DNA from: Providencia alcalifaciens | GTDB lineage: Bacteria > Pseudomonadota > Gammaproteobacteria > Enterobacterales > Enterobacteriaceae | Direction of reading: 5' to 3' | Length of the DNA stretch: 64,000 nt | Assembly: GCF_915403165.1 (NCBI RefSeq) | Contig: NZ_OU659204.1 | Coordinates: forward strand, 1,550,001 to 1,614,000 | In this document: positions 17,376 to 25,815 of the stretch, in pieces | Numbering within the stretch: the first letter of the stretch is position 1 | Layout of the letters: each line of letters begins with the position of its first letter | Notes under the pieces: generated by a model | Database searches by the model: none | What the model was told of the DNA's origin: nothing | The model's input: the letters and a program-made list of their open reading frames with translations, nothing else | Made by a program: the position numbers and the translations under genes

Positions 17376-18431
17376 TCAAGGCACAAAAACTTTCCCTTCA
17401 AATAATTTTCTGGCAGTACGAATAATCGAAGCTTGAATGCCTTCAGGCTTATCTGTCGGGTTACTTAACGCTACCTCAAATTTGCCACTGAGATGTTCAA
17501 TGGCAATCTTCTGCATATCCACATCTCCTTGCAGATAACGCTCGATAACAGTGCCTGAAATGACGCAGCCCGTGGCAATGGCAATTGCACCCGTTACCGC
17601 TAATGCGCCATGGCATTTATGGGGCATAAAGTAGCGCACATTAATGGTGCCGCCGTGAATAGCAGGGGAAACCAATATGGGTTTGGGGATCACTTTTTTG
17701 CTGACATCGCCTAACCCCATCATGGCACCAGCTTGCAGACGAAGGTGCTCCAGTTTTTGCATAAACTCGCTATCGCCTTCAAGTTGATCCGCCGTTTCAT
17801 ACCCCGTTTTATTCAGTTGAGGGGCATCGATAAGCACCACAGGCGTCGCCATATCGAGGCAAGAAACTTCAACACCATCAATGATATCGACCACATTTCT
17901 GGTAGGGAACAGTTTCCCTGTTTTGGTTCCGCTGGCATTAAGAAAAGTTAAACCAACAGGGGCAGCCTGACCGGGAGCACCGGCAATAGTTGCATTACCG
18001 TTATATTCCACTTGCCCATTAGGGGTCTGAATGGTGGCATTGATAAAGGTATTGGTGTTGACGTTACGCACTCTGACGGTGGTCACATCCCCGGTAATGG
18101 GTACTAACCCTTTTTCTAACGAGAATGACCCGACCGCACACAGAATATTGCCACAATTAGGGGCGGTATCGACAATACGCTCAGTAATGGCGACTTGTGC
18201 AAAAAGGTAGTCAACATCCGCATCTGGGTGTGTCGATGGGCTAATAATGGCAACTTTACTGGTTTGCGGGCTACCGCCACCAATACCATCGATTTGTAAA
18301 GGATGGCCGGAGCCCATAATGGCGAGGATCAGCTCATCACGCTGTTGAATGTCAGTCGGGAGGTCATCAGCGAGGAGAAAAACGCCTTTTGATGTACCAC
18401 CGCGCATTAATGTACAAGGAATTTGTTTCAT
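17376..18431 (-). CDS. ybhH: YbhH-like PrpF-family isomerase (4-oxalomesaconate tautomerase-like)
   Basis: This 351-residue protein follows E. coli YbhH closely from memory (MRGGTSKGVFLL, IDGIGGGSPQTSKVAII, DTAPNCGNILCAVG). PrpF/GalD-type enzymes isomerise unsaturated tricarboxylates such as aconitate or oxalomesaconate. The catalytic cysteine pair expected for the family is present, in NCGNIL and in the second half of the protein. The frame is open 19 codons upstream. The ATG chosen has AAGGAAG before it and gives MKQIPCTLMRGGTSKG. It lies downstream of the ybhI-like permease, as in E. coli, but here at the end of the citrate lyase cluster, suggesting use of a citrate-related acid. Confidence 0.88.
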   Translation of the reverse strand: MKQIPCTLMRGGTSKGVFLLADDLPTDIQQRDELILAIMGSGHPLQIDGIGGGSPQTSKVAIISPSTHPDADVDYLFAQVAITERIVDTAPNCGNILCAVGSFSLEKGLVPITGDVTTVRVRNVNTNTFINATIQTPNGQVEYNGNATIAGAPGQAAPVGLTFLNASGTKTGKLFPTRNVVDIIDGVEVSCLDMATPVVLIDAPQLNKTGYETADQLEGDSEFMQKLEHLRLQAGAMMGLGDVSKKVIPKPILVSPAIHGGTINVRYFMPHKCHGALAVTGAIAIATGCVISGTVIERYLQGDVDMQKIAIEHLSGKFEVALSNPTDKPEGIQASIIRTARKLFEGKVFVP

Positions 18432-18516
18432 CACACTTCCTTTTTGAATGCTTTGCTGGGAAGAAAAATGGAGCGCAATTGCTTGCACTCCATTGTCTAT
18501 TATTCCAGTAGGGGGA

Positions 18517-19950
18517 TTAGATTAAGCCCATATTGATAAGGATTTCCCACCAACCTAAACCGATAGTCATGTGAACTAACAAGCTTAAGAAGGCGACAAC
18601 TCCACCAATGATCCACCAAGAACGAATATCGTTGTAACCTGCACCGAAGACGATTGGAGCTGCCGCGCCTCCGTAGTGGGTTAAGCTGCCGCCGTAGGCG
18701 TTAGAGAACAGTAAACCCAGCGCTAACAGCATCGGCGGTGCGCCTGCGACCATACCAACGGTGGCGAAAACAGGGACCATCGCCGCCACATAGGCACCAC
18801 CAGAGGCGAACAGGTAACGAATCGCGACACTGATAAACATGATGACAAAGAACGCTAACATCGCTTGATCACCGAAGGAGAGGTGTTCGCTCATCACATC
18901 GGCTAACCATTTGAAGAAGCCTGCTTTGGTGAGTACGCCGGACATCCCGATAATACCACCGTACCAAATCAGGGTGTTCCAGCCACCTTTGTTCTTTAAC
19001 ACATCATCCCAAGTCACGACACCGAGGATCAGTGTTAATGCCATAACCGCAATTGCGACGCTAGAGGCGCTAACCCCAATTTTATCGGCAAAAATCCAGC
19101 CTGATAACGCCAGCACAAAGATAATGCTGAGCAGTTTTTCGCGCATGGTCATTGGACCTAAATCCGCTAAACCTTTTGCCGCGATCTCTTTGTTATTCAC
19201 CTTTTTCAATTCAGGTGGATACATTTTGTAGATAATCAACGGAGTGAGGATCAACATGATTAAGCCCGGTACGGCAGCGGCTAATGCCCAACCACCCCAG
19301 CTTAAATGGATGCCCATAATGTCGGTCATCATTGCTAATGCCAGCGCGTTTGGTGCCATGGCGGTTAAGAACATATAGCTGGTGGTTTTGGTCACCATAT
19401 ACACGTTTACCAGCAAATAGTGACCCGCTTTACGGGGGCTTTTTTCAGGATCAGACCCTAACGCCACCGCCACACTGTTGATAATCGGGAACACAATCCC
19501 ACCGGCCCGCGCCGTATTTGATGGCGTAGCAGGCGCGATGATCAGGTCAAGAATCGCAGTAACATAACCAAGTCCAAGAGTGGTGCCACCTAACTTTCCA
19601 ATAAGAATGTAGGAAAGGCGTTTACCTAGACCGGTAATGACGAATGCAGCACTCAAGGTGAACGCGGCGAAAACTAACCACGTTGTACCCGATGAATAAC
19701 CACTCAGTACTTCGCCAACTTTGACGTCTTTAGTGCCTGTCACACCGATGATCACCGCACTGGCGGCAATCGTGGCTAACAAGATCACAGGCTCGGAATA
19801 AGGTTTTAATACCAGCCCCACAATGGCGGCAAGGTACAAACCAAATAATAGCCATGCAATACTCGGTAGCCCTGCGGGCGTCGGTATTAAGGCTATGATT
19901 ATTGGAATGGCTATTAAAACTAATAGCTTCCATATTTTATCTTTTTGCAT
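18517..19950 (-). CDS. ybhI: YbhI-like DASS-family carboxylate transporter
   Basis: This 477-residue membrane protein has the same length as E. coli YbhI and is close in sequence as I recall it (PAGL, LSGYSSGTTWLVFAAFTLS, APATPSNTARAGGI, NAYGGSLTHYGGAA). It is a member of the divalent anion:sodium symporter family that includes CitT. In E. coli the cit operon ends with citT; here this gene takes that position, 269 bases after citG, and probably supplies the citrate lyase pathway or a related acid. AAGGATTAG precedes the ATG. Substrate assignment (citrate versus aconitate-type acids) is inference. Confidence 0.88.
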   Translation of the reverse strand: MQKDKIWKLLVLIAIPIIIALIPTPAGLPSIAWLLFGLYLAAIVGLVLKPYSEPVILLATIAASAVIIGVTGTKDVKVGEVLSGYSSGTTWLVFAAFTLSAAFVITGLGKRLSYILIGKLGGTTLGLGYVTAILDLIIAPATPSNTARAGGIVFPIINSVAVALGSDPEKSPRKAGHYLLVNVYMVTKTTSYMFLTAMAPNALALAMMTDIMGIHLSWGGWALAAAVPGLIMLILTPLIIYKMYPPELKKVNNKEIAAKGLADLGPMTMREKLLSIIFVLALSGWIFADKIGVSASSVAIAVMALTLILGVVTWDDVLKNKGGWNTLIWYGGIIGMSGVLTKAGFFKWLADVMSEHLSFGDQAMLAFFVIMFISVAIRYLFASGGAYVAAMVPVFATVGMVAGAPPMLLALGLLFSNAYGGSLTHYGGAAAPIVFGAGYNDIRSWWIIGGVVAFLSLLVHMTIGLGWWEILINMGLI

Positions 19951-20219
19951 AGGCTAATCCTTCAAGAATATAAACTTTAAATTTTTTAAATCACATAAAA
20001 CGAATATCTAAAATGTGTGGAAACCTATTTCTGGATATAGCGGTATCTTGAATAGTGTTATTTTTTTAATAAAACTATTGGTTAACGCTTATTGACAGAA
20101 ATGTTATTAATGATTGAAAAGCAAAATCAGTTTTTATTTAAAAATTATTTTCTCTGGTTTTAATTAATCAATTTTGTGATGTTTGTTCCTTTGTTAATGA
20201 ATATTTAAGTTGTTTTTAT

Positions 20220-21113
20220 TTATGAAGATAAATAAGCATTCGCAGGTAATCGCGCAAAAAACCACGTTAGAATTAATAAATCTGCGCTGCCTCCGGGGCT
20301 TAGATTTTTTTCAATACACTGCAAGTCAAATTGTTGGACTTTGCATAAATCCTGTTCGTCTTGAATCCCTTGCTGCAACAGGTTGTTGGCTTGCTGTTTT
20401 ACCCACTGAAGCCCCGCCATGCCACCGCGATTGGCAATGTTGGTATCGTCATTGAGGCTTATCAGCAAAATTAACGTATCGAGTAGGGCAATATCGGCTT
20501 GTTTACCATCAGCCAGCTGTTTCAAATAATGGGGCAGTGCATGAGCTATCACCAATTGATAACCTTGTTCTGCTTCCCCTCTAGCGCCGGTGAATCCATA
20601 TTCTTGGAATAAACGTTGCCCTGCTGTTGGGCGTTCTGCGGACTGTTGCAGCTCAGCGGTTAATCCTTGGCACATGCCAGAAACGACTTGGCTGATTGCG
20701 TTGGGTGTCACTCGCTGCTGTAACCCTAATAAATACCCCACGGCCGTGAGCACTAAACCTAATGAAAAAACTGAACCTTTGTGGGTATTCACCCCTTGAG
20801 TGGCACGAAACATCGCTTTTTCACAATCGATACCGATACCGCGAATTTGGTGAAGTAGCTGATTAATCGGTAATTGACAATATTGGTAACCCGCTTGCAA
20901 AAAGAGTGGAAAGAATTTTGCAATCGCATTGGCACTTAAATGAAAATCGGTCAGCGCCATATCTTTATGAGCGCCAGTGTTGCATTTATCCACTAAACCC
21001 GGTTTAGGGGTTAAGTTGACTTCAGCAAGCATCGCTTGCCAAGCCAGTTGGCTGTAGTGACTCACCACGTCATCATTTAACGTACGTTCTTGGCTAATTT
21101 TTTGCTGGAGCAT
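20220..21113 (-). CDS. citG: CitG, triphosphoribosyl-dephospho-CoA synthase
   Basis: This 297-residue enzyme makes 2'-(5''-triphosphoribosyl)-3'-dephospho-CoA from ATP and dephospho-CoA, the precursor of the citrate lyase prosthetic group. Typical CitG motifs are TPKPGLVDKCNTGAHKDM, GVNTHKGSVFSLG and LNDDTNIANRGG. The start overlaps the end of citX by 20 bases, so translation is probably coupled. A 269-base gap follows before the transporter gene. Stand-alone CitG next to stand-alone CitX is the E. coli arrangement (in some genera they are fused). Confidence 0.94.
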   Translation of the reverse strand: MLQQKISQERTLNDDVVSHYSQLAWQAMLAEVNLTPKPGLVDKCNTGAHKDMALTDFHLSANAIAKFFPLFLQAGYQYCQLPINQLLHQIRGIGIDCEKAMFRATQGVNTHKGSVFSLGLVLTAVGYLLGLQQRVTPNAISQVVSGMCQGLTAELQQSAERPTAGQRLFQEYGFTGARGEAEQGYQLVIAHALPHYLKQLADGKQADIALLDTLILLISLNDDTNIANRGGMAGLQWVKQQANNLLQQGIQDEQDLCKVQQFDLQCIEKNLSPGGSADLLILTWFFARLPANAYLSS

Positions 21114-21639
21114 AGGCTAACTCCTCGATACGACGCAAAATTTCCTCAAGGGAATGGCTGCGTTGGCGCGCACACACCTTGGCTTCATTGTCACAAATCA
21201 AGCAGCGTCTAGTCGGTAAATTGAATTGGCTGCGAGAATATAAAACGCCATTTGCATCAAAAACATCAAAGTCCCAAAGTCGGCCGACGGGGGATAATTC
21301 TTCCGCTTCCATTAAGGCTTTTTTGACCTCAAGGGCATCGGCATTGACGGCGACTAAACATTCCGGTCCGGTAACGAAAGGGAATGATTGTTGTGATAAA
21401 AGTACCCACTGCCTGCATGAAGCAACTTGCTTAAGCGCATTTAAGCCTTGATTAAAAATGTCTCTGACCAGTTGATTGTCTTTAACCGGTCCCGGAAAAA
21501 CGACAGTAAATGAAATCAAGGTTACCTGATGGAGACCAATCCACTCTTGCTGACGAGCCTGACGGGCATCACGGCTCGCCAATAAGTCAGGTAAGGAAAT
21601 GTCAAATTGCTCTTGGGTATCAGGCAGTGGGTAAAACAT
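21094..21639 (-). CDS. citX: CitX, apo-citrate lyase phosphoribosyl-dephospho-CoA transferase
   Basis: This 181-residue protein transfers the CitG product onto the serine of the acyl carrier subunit CitD. The family segment VGRLWDFDVFD is visible, with RRCLICDNEAKVCARQRSH towards the C-terminus. The ribosome site AAGGAG lies in the last codons of citF, three bases before the citX ATG counting the stop, so it belongs to the cit operon. Confidence 0.93.
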   Translation of the reverse strand: MFYPLPDTQEQFDISLPDLLASRDARQARQQEWIGLHQVTLISFTVVFPGPVKDNQLVRDIFNQGLNALKQVASCRQWVLLSQQSFPFVTGPECLVAVNADALEVKKALMEAEELSPVGRLWDFDVFDANGVLYSRSQFNLPTRRCLICDNEAKVCARQRSHSLEEILRRIEELAYAPAKN

Positions 21640-21642
21640 GTT

Positions 21643-23169
21643 CTACTCCTTCACTTGATGGACAACATCAATCACAGAACCGTCACGATAACGCACCACC
21701 GCCACTACTTTGTCGGTAAATTCGATAGGGTTTGGTGTGCCCGTTAATAATTGGGCGCGTTCACGTAACCATTGAATAGAAACGGTTTTGATGCCTTGGC
21801 TTTCTAGCTGTTGCTTCAGCTCAGGGCGTGCTGGGTTAACGGCAATACCATGGTCAGTCACCAAAATATCGACGCTGGAACCTGGTGTAACGCAAGTCAG
21901 CACATCGTCCACCAACGTTGGGATACGACCGCGTACTAACGGCGCAACGATGATAGACAGTTTCGCCGCCACCGCTGTGTCACTGTGCCCACCGGATGCG
22001 CCGCGAATAACCCCATCGGAGCCGGTTAACACATTGACATTAAAGCGAGTATCAATCTCTAAAGCACTGAGCACCACCACATCGAGCATGTCCACCGAGG
22101 CACCTTTGGAATCAAAGCAAGCATATTGGTTGGCACTGATTTCAATGTGATTAGGGTTACGCGCGAGAGACTCGGCAGCAGCGCGGTCAAAGCTTTGTAC
22201 ATCGAGTAATTTTTTAATTAAGCCTTTTTCATGGAGATCAACGATGGTTGAGGTGATCCCACCTAACGCGAAGCCTGCATGAATATGATGACGGCGCATT
22301 TTATCTTCGAGGAAGCGAGTGACTGCCAGCGAAGCCCCGCCAGTACCGGTTTGCAGTGAAAATCCTTCTTTGAAGAACCCTGATTTTTCAATCACATCAG
22401 CGGCGGTACGCGCTATCAATAATTCACGCGGATTGGAGGTCATGCGAGTGGCATCGGCACCAATTTTGTCAGCATCCCCCACACGTTTGACTTTGACAAT
22501 GTAGTCCACTTCATCTTGCTTAATGCTTGATGGGTTATGTGGGTAAGGCAGAAACTCTTCGGTCAACATGACCACTTTTTTGGCATTTTCCGCATCGATT
22601 TTGGCATAACCCAGTGAACCGCAGCTTGCGTTGCCTGTGTATCCGTTAGCATTGCCGTATTCGTCACAAGACGGAACGCCGATAAATGCTACGTCGATTT
22701 TTAATTCGCCACTATGAACAAGGTTGGCACGTCCACCATGGGAGTGAACTTGCACGGGTTCCGCTAATTCGCCACGAGAAATGGCTTCGGCTAATGGGCC
22801 ACGTAAGCCAGAGGTGTAAATCTTAGTGACGACGCCATGGCGAATGTGTTCAACCAGTGGCGAGTGGCAAGCGCTGAGTGAACTAGATGCCAGTGTTAGG
22901 TTGCGAAAACCCATTTCAGCAATCACTTGCATCACCATGTTGATGGTTAAGTCACCGCCACGAAAAGCGTGGTGGAAAGAGATGGTCATACCATCTTTTA
23001 ATCCTGAACGGCGGATAGCCACTTGCAGGTCATCACACAGTTTGCGATTGCGTGGTTTTTGAACTTGCTGCTGAACTTTACCGATATCTTTGAATTCACG
23101 CAGTAATTCATCGTCTTTAGGTGCTAAGTAGGCTGATACGCGAGCCTGACGCAATGTATTGGTTGTCAT
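21643..23169 (-). CDS. citF: CitF, citrate lyase alpha subunit (citrate:acetyl-ACP transferase)
   Basis: This 508-residue CoA-transferase-type subunit exchanges the acetyl group on the CitD prosthetic arm for citrate. It is very similar to E. coli CitF throughout (SFHHAFRGGDLTINMVM, TGTGGASLAVTRFLEDKM, SALEIDTRFNVNVLTGSDG). A GTG at 23184 overlapping the citE stop (GTGA) could also serve. I chose the ATG at 23169 because GAGTGAGG lies upstream and the resulting length fits the family. No damage is seen. Confidence 0.96.
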   Translation of the reverse strand: MTTNTLRQARVSAYLAPKDDELLREFKDIGKVQQQVQKPRNRKLCDDLQVAIRRSGLKDGMTISFHHAFRGGDLTINMVMQVIAEMGFRNLTLASSSLSACHSPLVEHIRHGVVTKIYTSGLRGPLAEAISRGELAEPVQVHSHGGRANLVHSGELKIDVAFIGVPSCDEYGNANGYTGNASCGSLGYAKIDAENAKKVVMLTEEFLPYPHNPSSIKQDEVDYIVKVKRVGDADKIGADATRMTSNPRELLIARTAADVIEKSGFFKEGFSLQTGTGGASLAVTRFLEDKMRRHHIHAGFALGGITSTIVDLHEKGLIKKLLDVQSFDRAAAESLARNPNHIEISANQYACFDSKGASVDMLDVVVLSALEIDTRFNVNVLTGSDGVIRGASGGHSDTAVAAKLSIIVAPLVRGRIPTLVDDVLTCVTPGSSVDILVTDHGIAVNPARPELKQQLESQGIKTVSIQWLRERAQLLTGTPNPIEFTDKVVAVVRYRDGSVIDVVHQVKE

Positions 23170-23180
23170 AATGTTCTGCC

Positions 23181-24077
23181 TCACTCTTCCCGAATGCCTG
23201 ATAATGCCGCGCGCGATAACACTAAGCGGGCTCTTTCAATTACAGGGCTGTCTACCATTTTGCCATTGAGGGACACGACGCCTTTGCCTTCTCGCTCTGC
23301 GGCATCAGCGGCGTCTACGACGCGCTGCGCATGGTCGACTTCTTTTTGGGTTGGGGCATATAAGTTATGCAGTAATTCAATTTGTCTTGGGTTAATTAAT
23401 GATTTGCCATCAAAACCAAGCTGCTTAATGAGTGCGGCTTCTTTGAGGAAGCCTTCTTCATTATTGGCGTCAGAATAGACGGTATCAAAGGCTTGAATAC
23501 CGGCAGAACGCGCGGCTTGTAAAATGGCGCACCGAGCATAGAGGAGTTCAATGCCGTCTGGAGACCGCTCGGTGCGCAAATTGCGGACATAGTCCTCGGC
23601 ACCTAATGCGATGCCTATTAATCTTGGAGAAGCGTGAGCAATATTCACTACTTGAGTGATCCCCATCGGAGATTCGATAGCGGCGAGTAACCCGGTGCTA
23701 CCTTCTTCGCGCCCACAGCTTTTTTCAATGCGTAGAATTTCGTTTTCAATATCAATAATATCTTGCGCAGTATCGGTTTTCGGTAAGCGCACAATATCAG
23801 CGCCACCGCGAACGACGGCTTCGAGGTCAGCAACCCCATAAGCAGAATCGAGGGCGTTAACGCGCACGATGGTTTCAATATCTTGATATAACGGGTGTTG
23901 CAGTGTGTGATACACCAGACGACGCGCTGTATCTTTTTCTCGAATGGTGACGGAGTCTTCGAGGTCAAACATCAAAGCATCAGCTTTATAAATAAAGGAG
24001 TTACTGAGCATCGCGGCGTTGGAGCCCGGGACGAACAGCATACTTCTGCGAGTGCGGCTTTTTCTTCCCGGTGTCAT
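23181..24077 (-). CDS. citE: CitE, citrate lyase beta subunit
   Basis: This 298-residue HpcH/HpaI-type lyase cleaves citryl-ACP to oxaloacetate and acetyl-ACP. It has [15 protein letters not shown] at the N-terminus, the metal-binding [21 protein letters not shown] and [14 protein letters not shown], all as in E. coli CitE. Its start codon shares one base with the citD stop (TAATG). It is followed by citF after 11 bases. Confidence 0.96.
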   Translation of the reverse strand: MTPGRKSRTRRSMLFVPGSNAAMLSNSFIYKADALMFDLEDSVTIREKDTARRLVYHTLQHPLYQDIETIVRVNALDSAYGVADLEAVVRGGADIVRLPKTDTAQDIIDIENEILRIEKSCGREEGSTGLLAAIESPMGITQVVNIAHASPRLIGIALGAEDYVRNLRTERSPDGIELLYARCAILQAARSAGIQAFDTVYSDANNEEGFLKEAALIKQLGFDGKSLINPRQIELLHNLYAPTQKEVDHAQRVVDAADAAEREGKGVVSLNGKMVDSPVIERARLVLSRAALSGIREE

Positions 24078-24373
24078 TATTTATCCTCCCATGGCAGAGC
24101 ATCGAGATCACAGGCGCGAGCCAGTAAGGCTTCGAGGCGAGCGCGTAGAACGCACTCCAATGCACCTTTATCATCCACCACAATTTCAGCGCCTTGAATG
24201 TCGTATTTTTCAATCATTTCAAGCACGATGGCATTGATGGCATCACCAAATTGTTTTTCAACACTGCTGGTGATCTGCAATGAGACCTCAAGAGTGTCTT
24301 CAAGAGGCTCGATTCGTACCATGACATCACTGGATTCGAGTGTGCCAGCAACCGCTGCGTGTAGTATCTTCAT
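24077..24373 (-). CDS. citD: CitD, citrate lyase acyl carrier protein (gamma subunit)
   Basis: This 98-residue acyl carrier subunit has the prosthetic-group serine expected at Ser14 in [15 protein letters not shown]. The rest ([31 protein letters not shown]) matches the family. It lies 18 bases after citC and overlaps citE by one base. An ATAGGTGAAAT ribosome site precedes the ATG. Confidence 0.96.
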   Translation of the reverse strand: MKILHAAVAGTLESSDVMVRIEPLEDTLEVSLQITSSVEKQFGDAINAIVLEMIEKYDIQGAEIVVDDKGALECVLRARLEALLARACDLDALPWEDK

Positions 24374-24391
24374 ATTTCACCTATAACTAAT

Positions 24392-25444
24392 TCAAGCTTG
24401 TAGTGCGGGGGTAGGCGACGGTGTCTGAACTGCTAGCATCTCTTGTAAATAGTGATACGTGGCAGGGGGCACAATCGGCTTGATCGCCGCAAGATCTTTT
24501 TTAGCGAGCAGTTTTCGAACTTGCGAGGCGGAAACCGCCGTACCGTCGATCACTGTCCGCGGGAATTCGACCAGTTCAATGGGTGGGAATGGCATTTCAT
24601 CGGTTTCCAGCCAGTAGCGCATGTCTTGGTTATATTGGTTAGTGACTTGGCAAAATGGCTCTGAGCCGACGAAACGATGGGTAATTCCCAGCGCCGGAGC
24701 AATATATTGGCGAAAAATCTTAATATCGATTTCTGTATAACAGTTGTTGGCTACAGTAATGTCTTTAATAAAATAACAAGGGAATGTAGCCCGTGAAATA
24801 ATGTATTCCGAACCTTTATGAATAGTGAGGTTATTAATTCCTTTTGTACCTTCTTCAATTAATTTCAGGCGAACTTTATACGGAAAACGGGAAGTGTCTT
24901 CTTTGACAACAAATAAATGTAGCCAATCACAGTTCTTTGAAGCTTGTTCAATTAAGTAACGATGCCCTAATGTGAATGGGTTGGCATTCATCACGATAGC
25001 GCCAATTTTTTTTCCTGCTTTATATTGGGCTTTTAAACTTTTAATATAGCGATTTAAATAACAGCAGCTATTTTCCATTAAAACCATCACATTGGGCACA
25101 GTAGCAATGGTATGAAATCCACATTGATGAAATAGCTCTTCATTTTGGTATTTGGTATAGATAAATAGGTGCGTGGTATTATTTTCATAAGCGAGGTTCA
25201 CCAATTCAGTCGCTAATTTTAAAGCTAAACCTTCGCCGCGAACTTCATCGCTAATCGCAACGCATTTAATGACATTCTTCGCGAGACCACCACAGGCAAT
25301 TAACTTTTCGTTACGTGTGATCGTAATAAAGATGTCAACGCTGGCATCAATGTCTAAATCATTCTCTTTTAAAAATTGAGTGATATCATTGAGCTTTCTG
25401 TTCTCATGACGTTTTACTTGGTTAAACGTTATGCTGTCGAACAT
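24392..25444 (-). CDS. citC: CitC, [citrate lyase] ligase (acetate:SH-ACP ligase)
   Basis: This 350-residue enzyme acetylates the CitD arm with acetate and ATP, switching citrate lyase on. An N-terminal GNAT-like domain (KCVAISDEVRGEGLALKLA) precedes a nucleotidyltransferase domain with the (N/H)xxH-type motif in NANPFTLGHRYL and ISRATFPCYFIK. An ATG 15 bases upstream is in frame, but AGGAT lies correctly before the ATG used, and MFDSITFNQVKRHENRK aligns with E. coli CitC. It is the first gene of citCDEFXG and is divergent from citA. Confidence 0.95.
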   Translation of the reverse strand: MFDSITFNQVKRHENRKLNDITQFLKENDLDIDASVDIFITITRNEKLIACGGLAKNVIKCVAISDEVRGEGLALKLATELVNLAYENNTTHLFIYTKYQNEELFHQCGFHTIATVPNVMVLMENSCCYLNRYIKSLKAQYKAGKKIGAIVMNANPFTLGHRYLIEQASKNCDWLHLFVVKEDTSRFPYKVRLKLIEEGTKGINNLTIHKGSEYIISRATFPCYFIKDITVANNCYTEIDIKIFRQYIAPALGITHRFVGSEPFCQVTNQYNQDMRYWLETDEMPFPPIELVEFPRTVIDGTAVSASQVRKLLAKKDLAAIKPIVPPATYHYLQEMLAVQTPSPTPALQA

Positions 25445-25647
25445 AATGGTATCCTGCATCTCATTTAGAGATGTATTAAAAATGTTGCTAATGTTAAAGT
25501 TAATTAAATAAATATTTTTGGCTTACCGTTAATTACCTAAGTTCTCAATTTTTATTTAATTATCCTTTTCAATATTCATATTAAATACCCTGCATATAAT
25601 ATATTTGACCTATTTCATGTTTCTAAAATGAGTTTGTATTTGTTTAA

Positions 25648-25711
25648 TGGTTTTAATGTTTTTAATTAAGAGTTATGAACTTTACTCAGTGGTTTTAATG
25701 TGTTTAATTAA
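25648..25711. promoter_or_regulatory. Two 22-bp direct repeats in the citC-citA intergenic region
   Basis: TGGTTTTAATGTTTTTAATT-AA (25648-25669) recurs at 25690-25711 with a single T-to-G change. The copies start 42 bases apart, four helical turns, so they present on the same DNA face. The region between divergent citC and citA is where CitB-type regulators bind AT-rich sites, so these are likely CitB boxes. The remainder of the 371-base gap is AT-rich with no coding frame of its own. Confidence 0.55.
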
Positions 25712-25815
25712 TAATATGTGCATTACTAAGCGGACTACGTTATCTTTTATCTTCATTATTGGTATTTTTGCGTGTAACAATAATTTTACTTTTTAGCGAG
25801 TTATAGAGAGACGAG

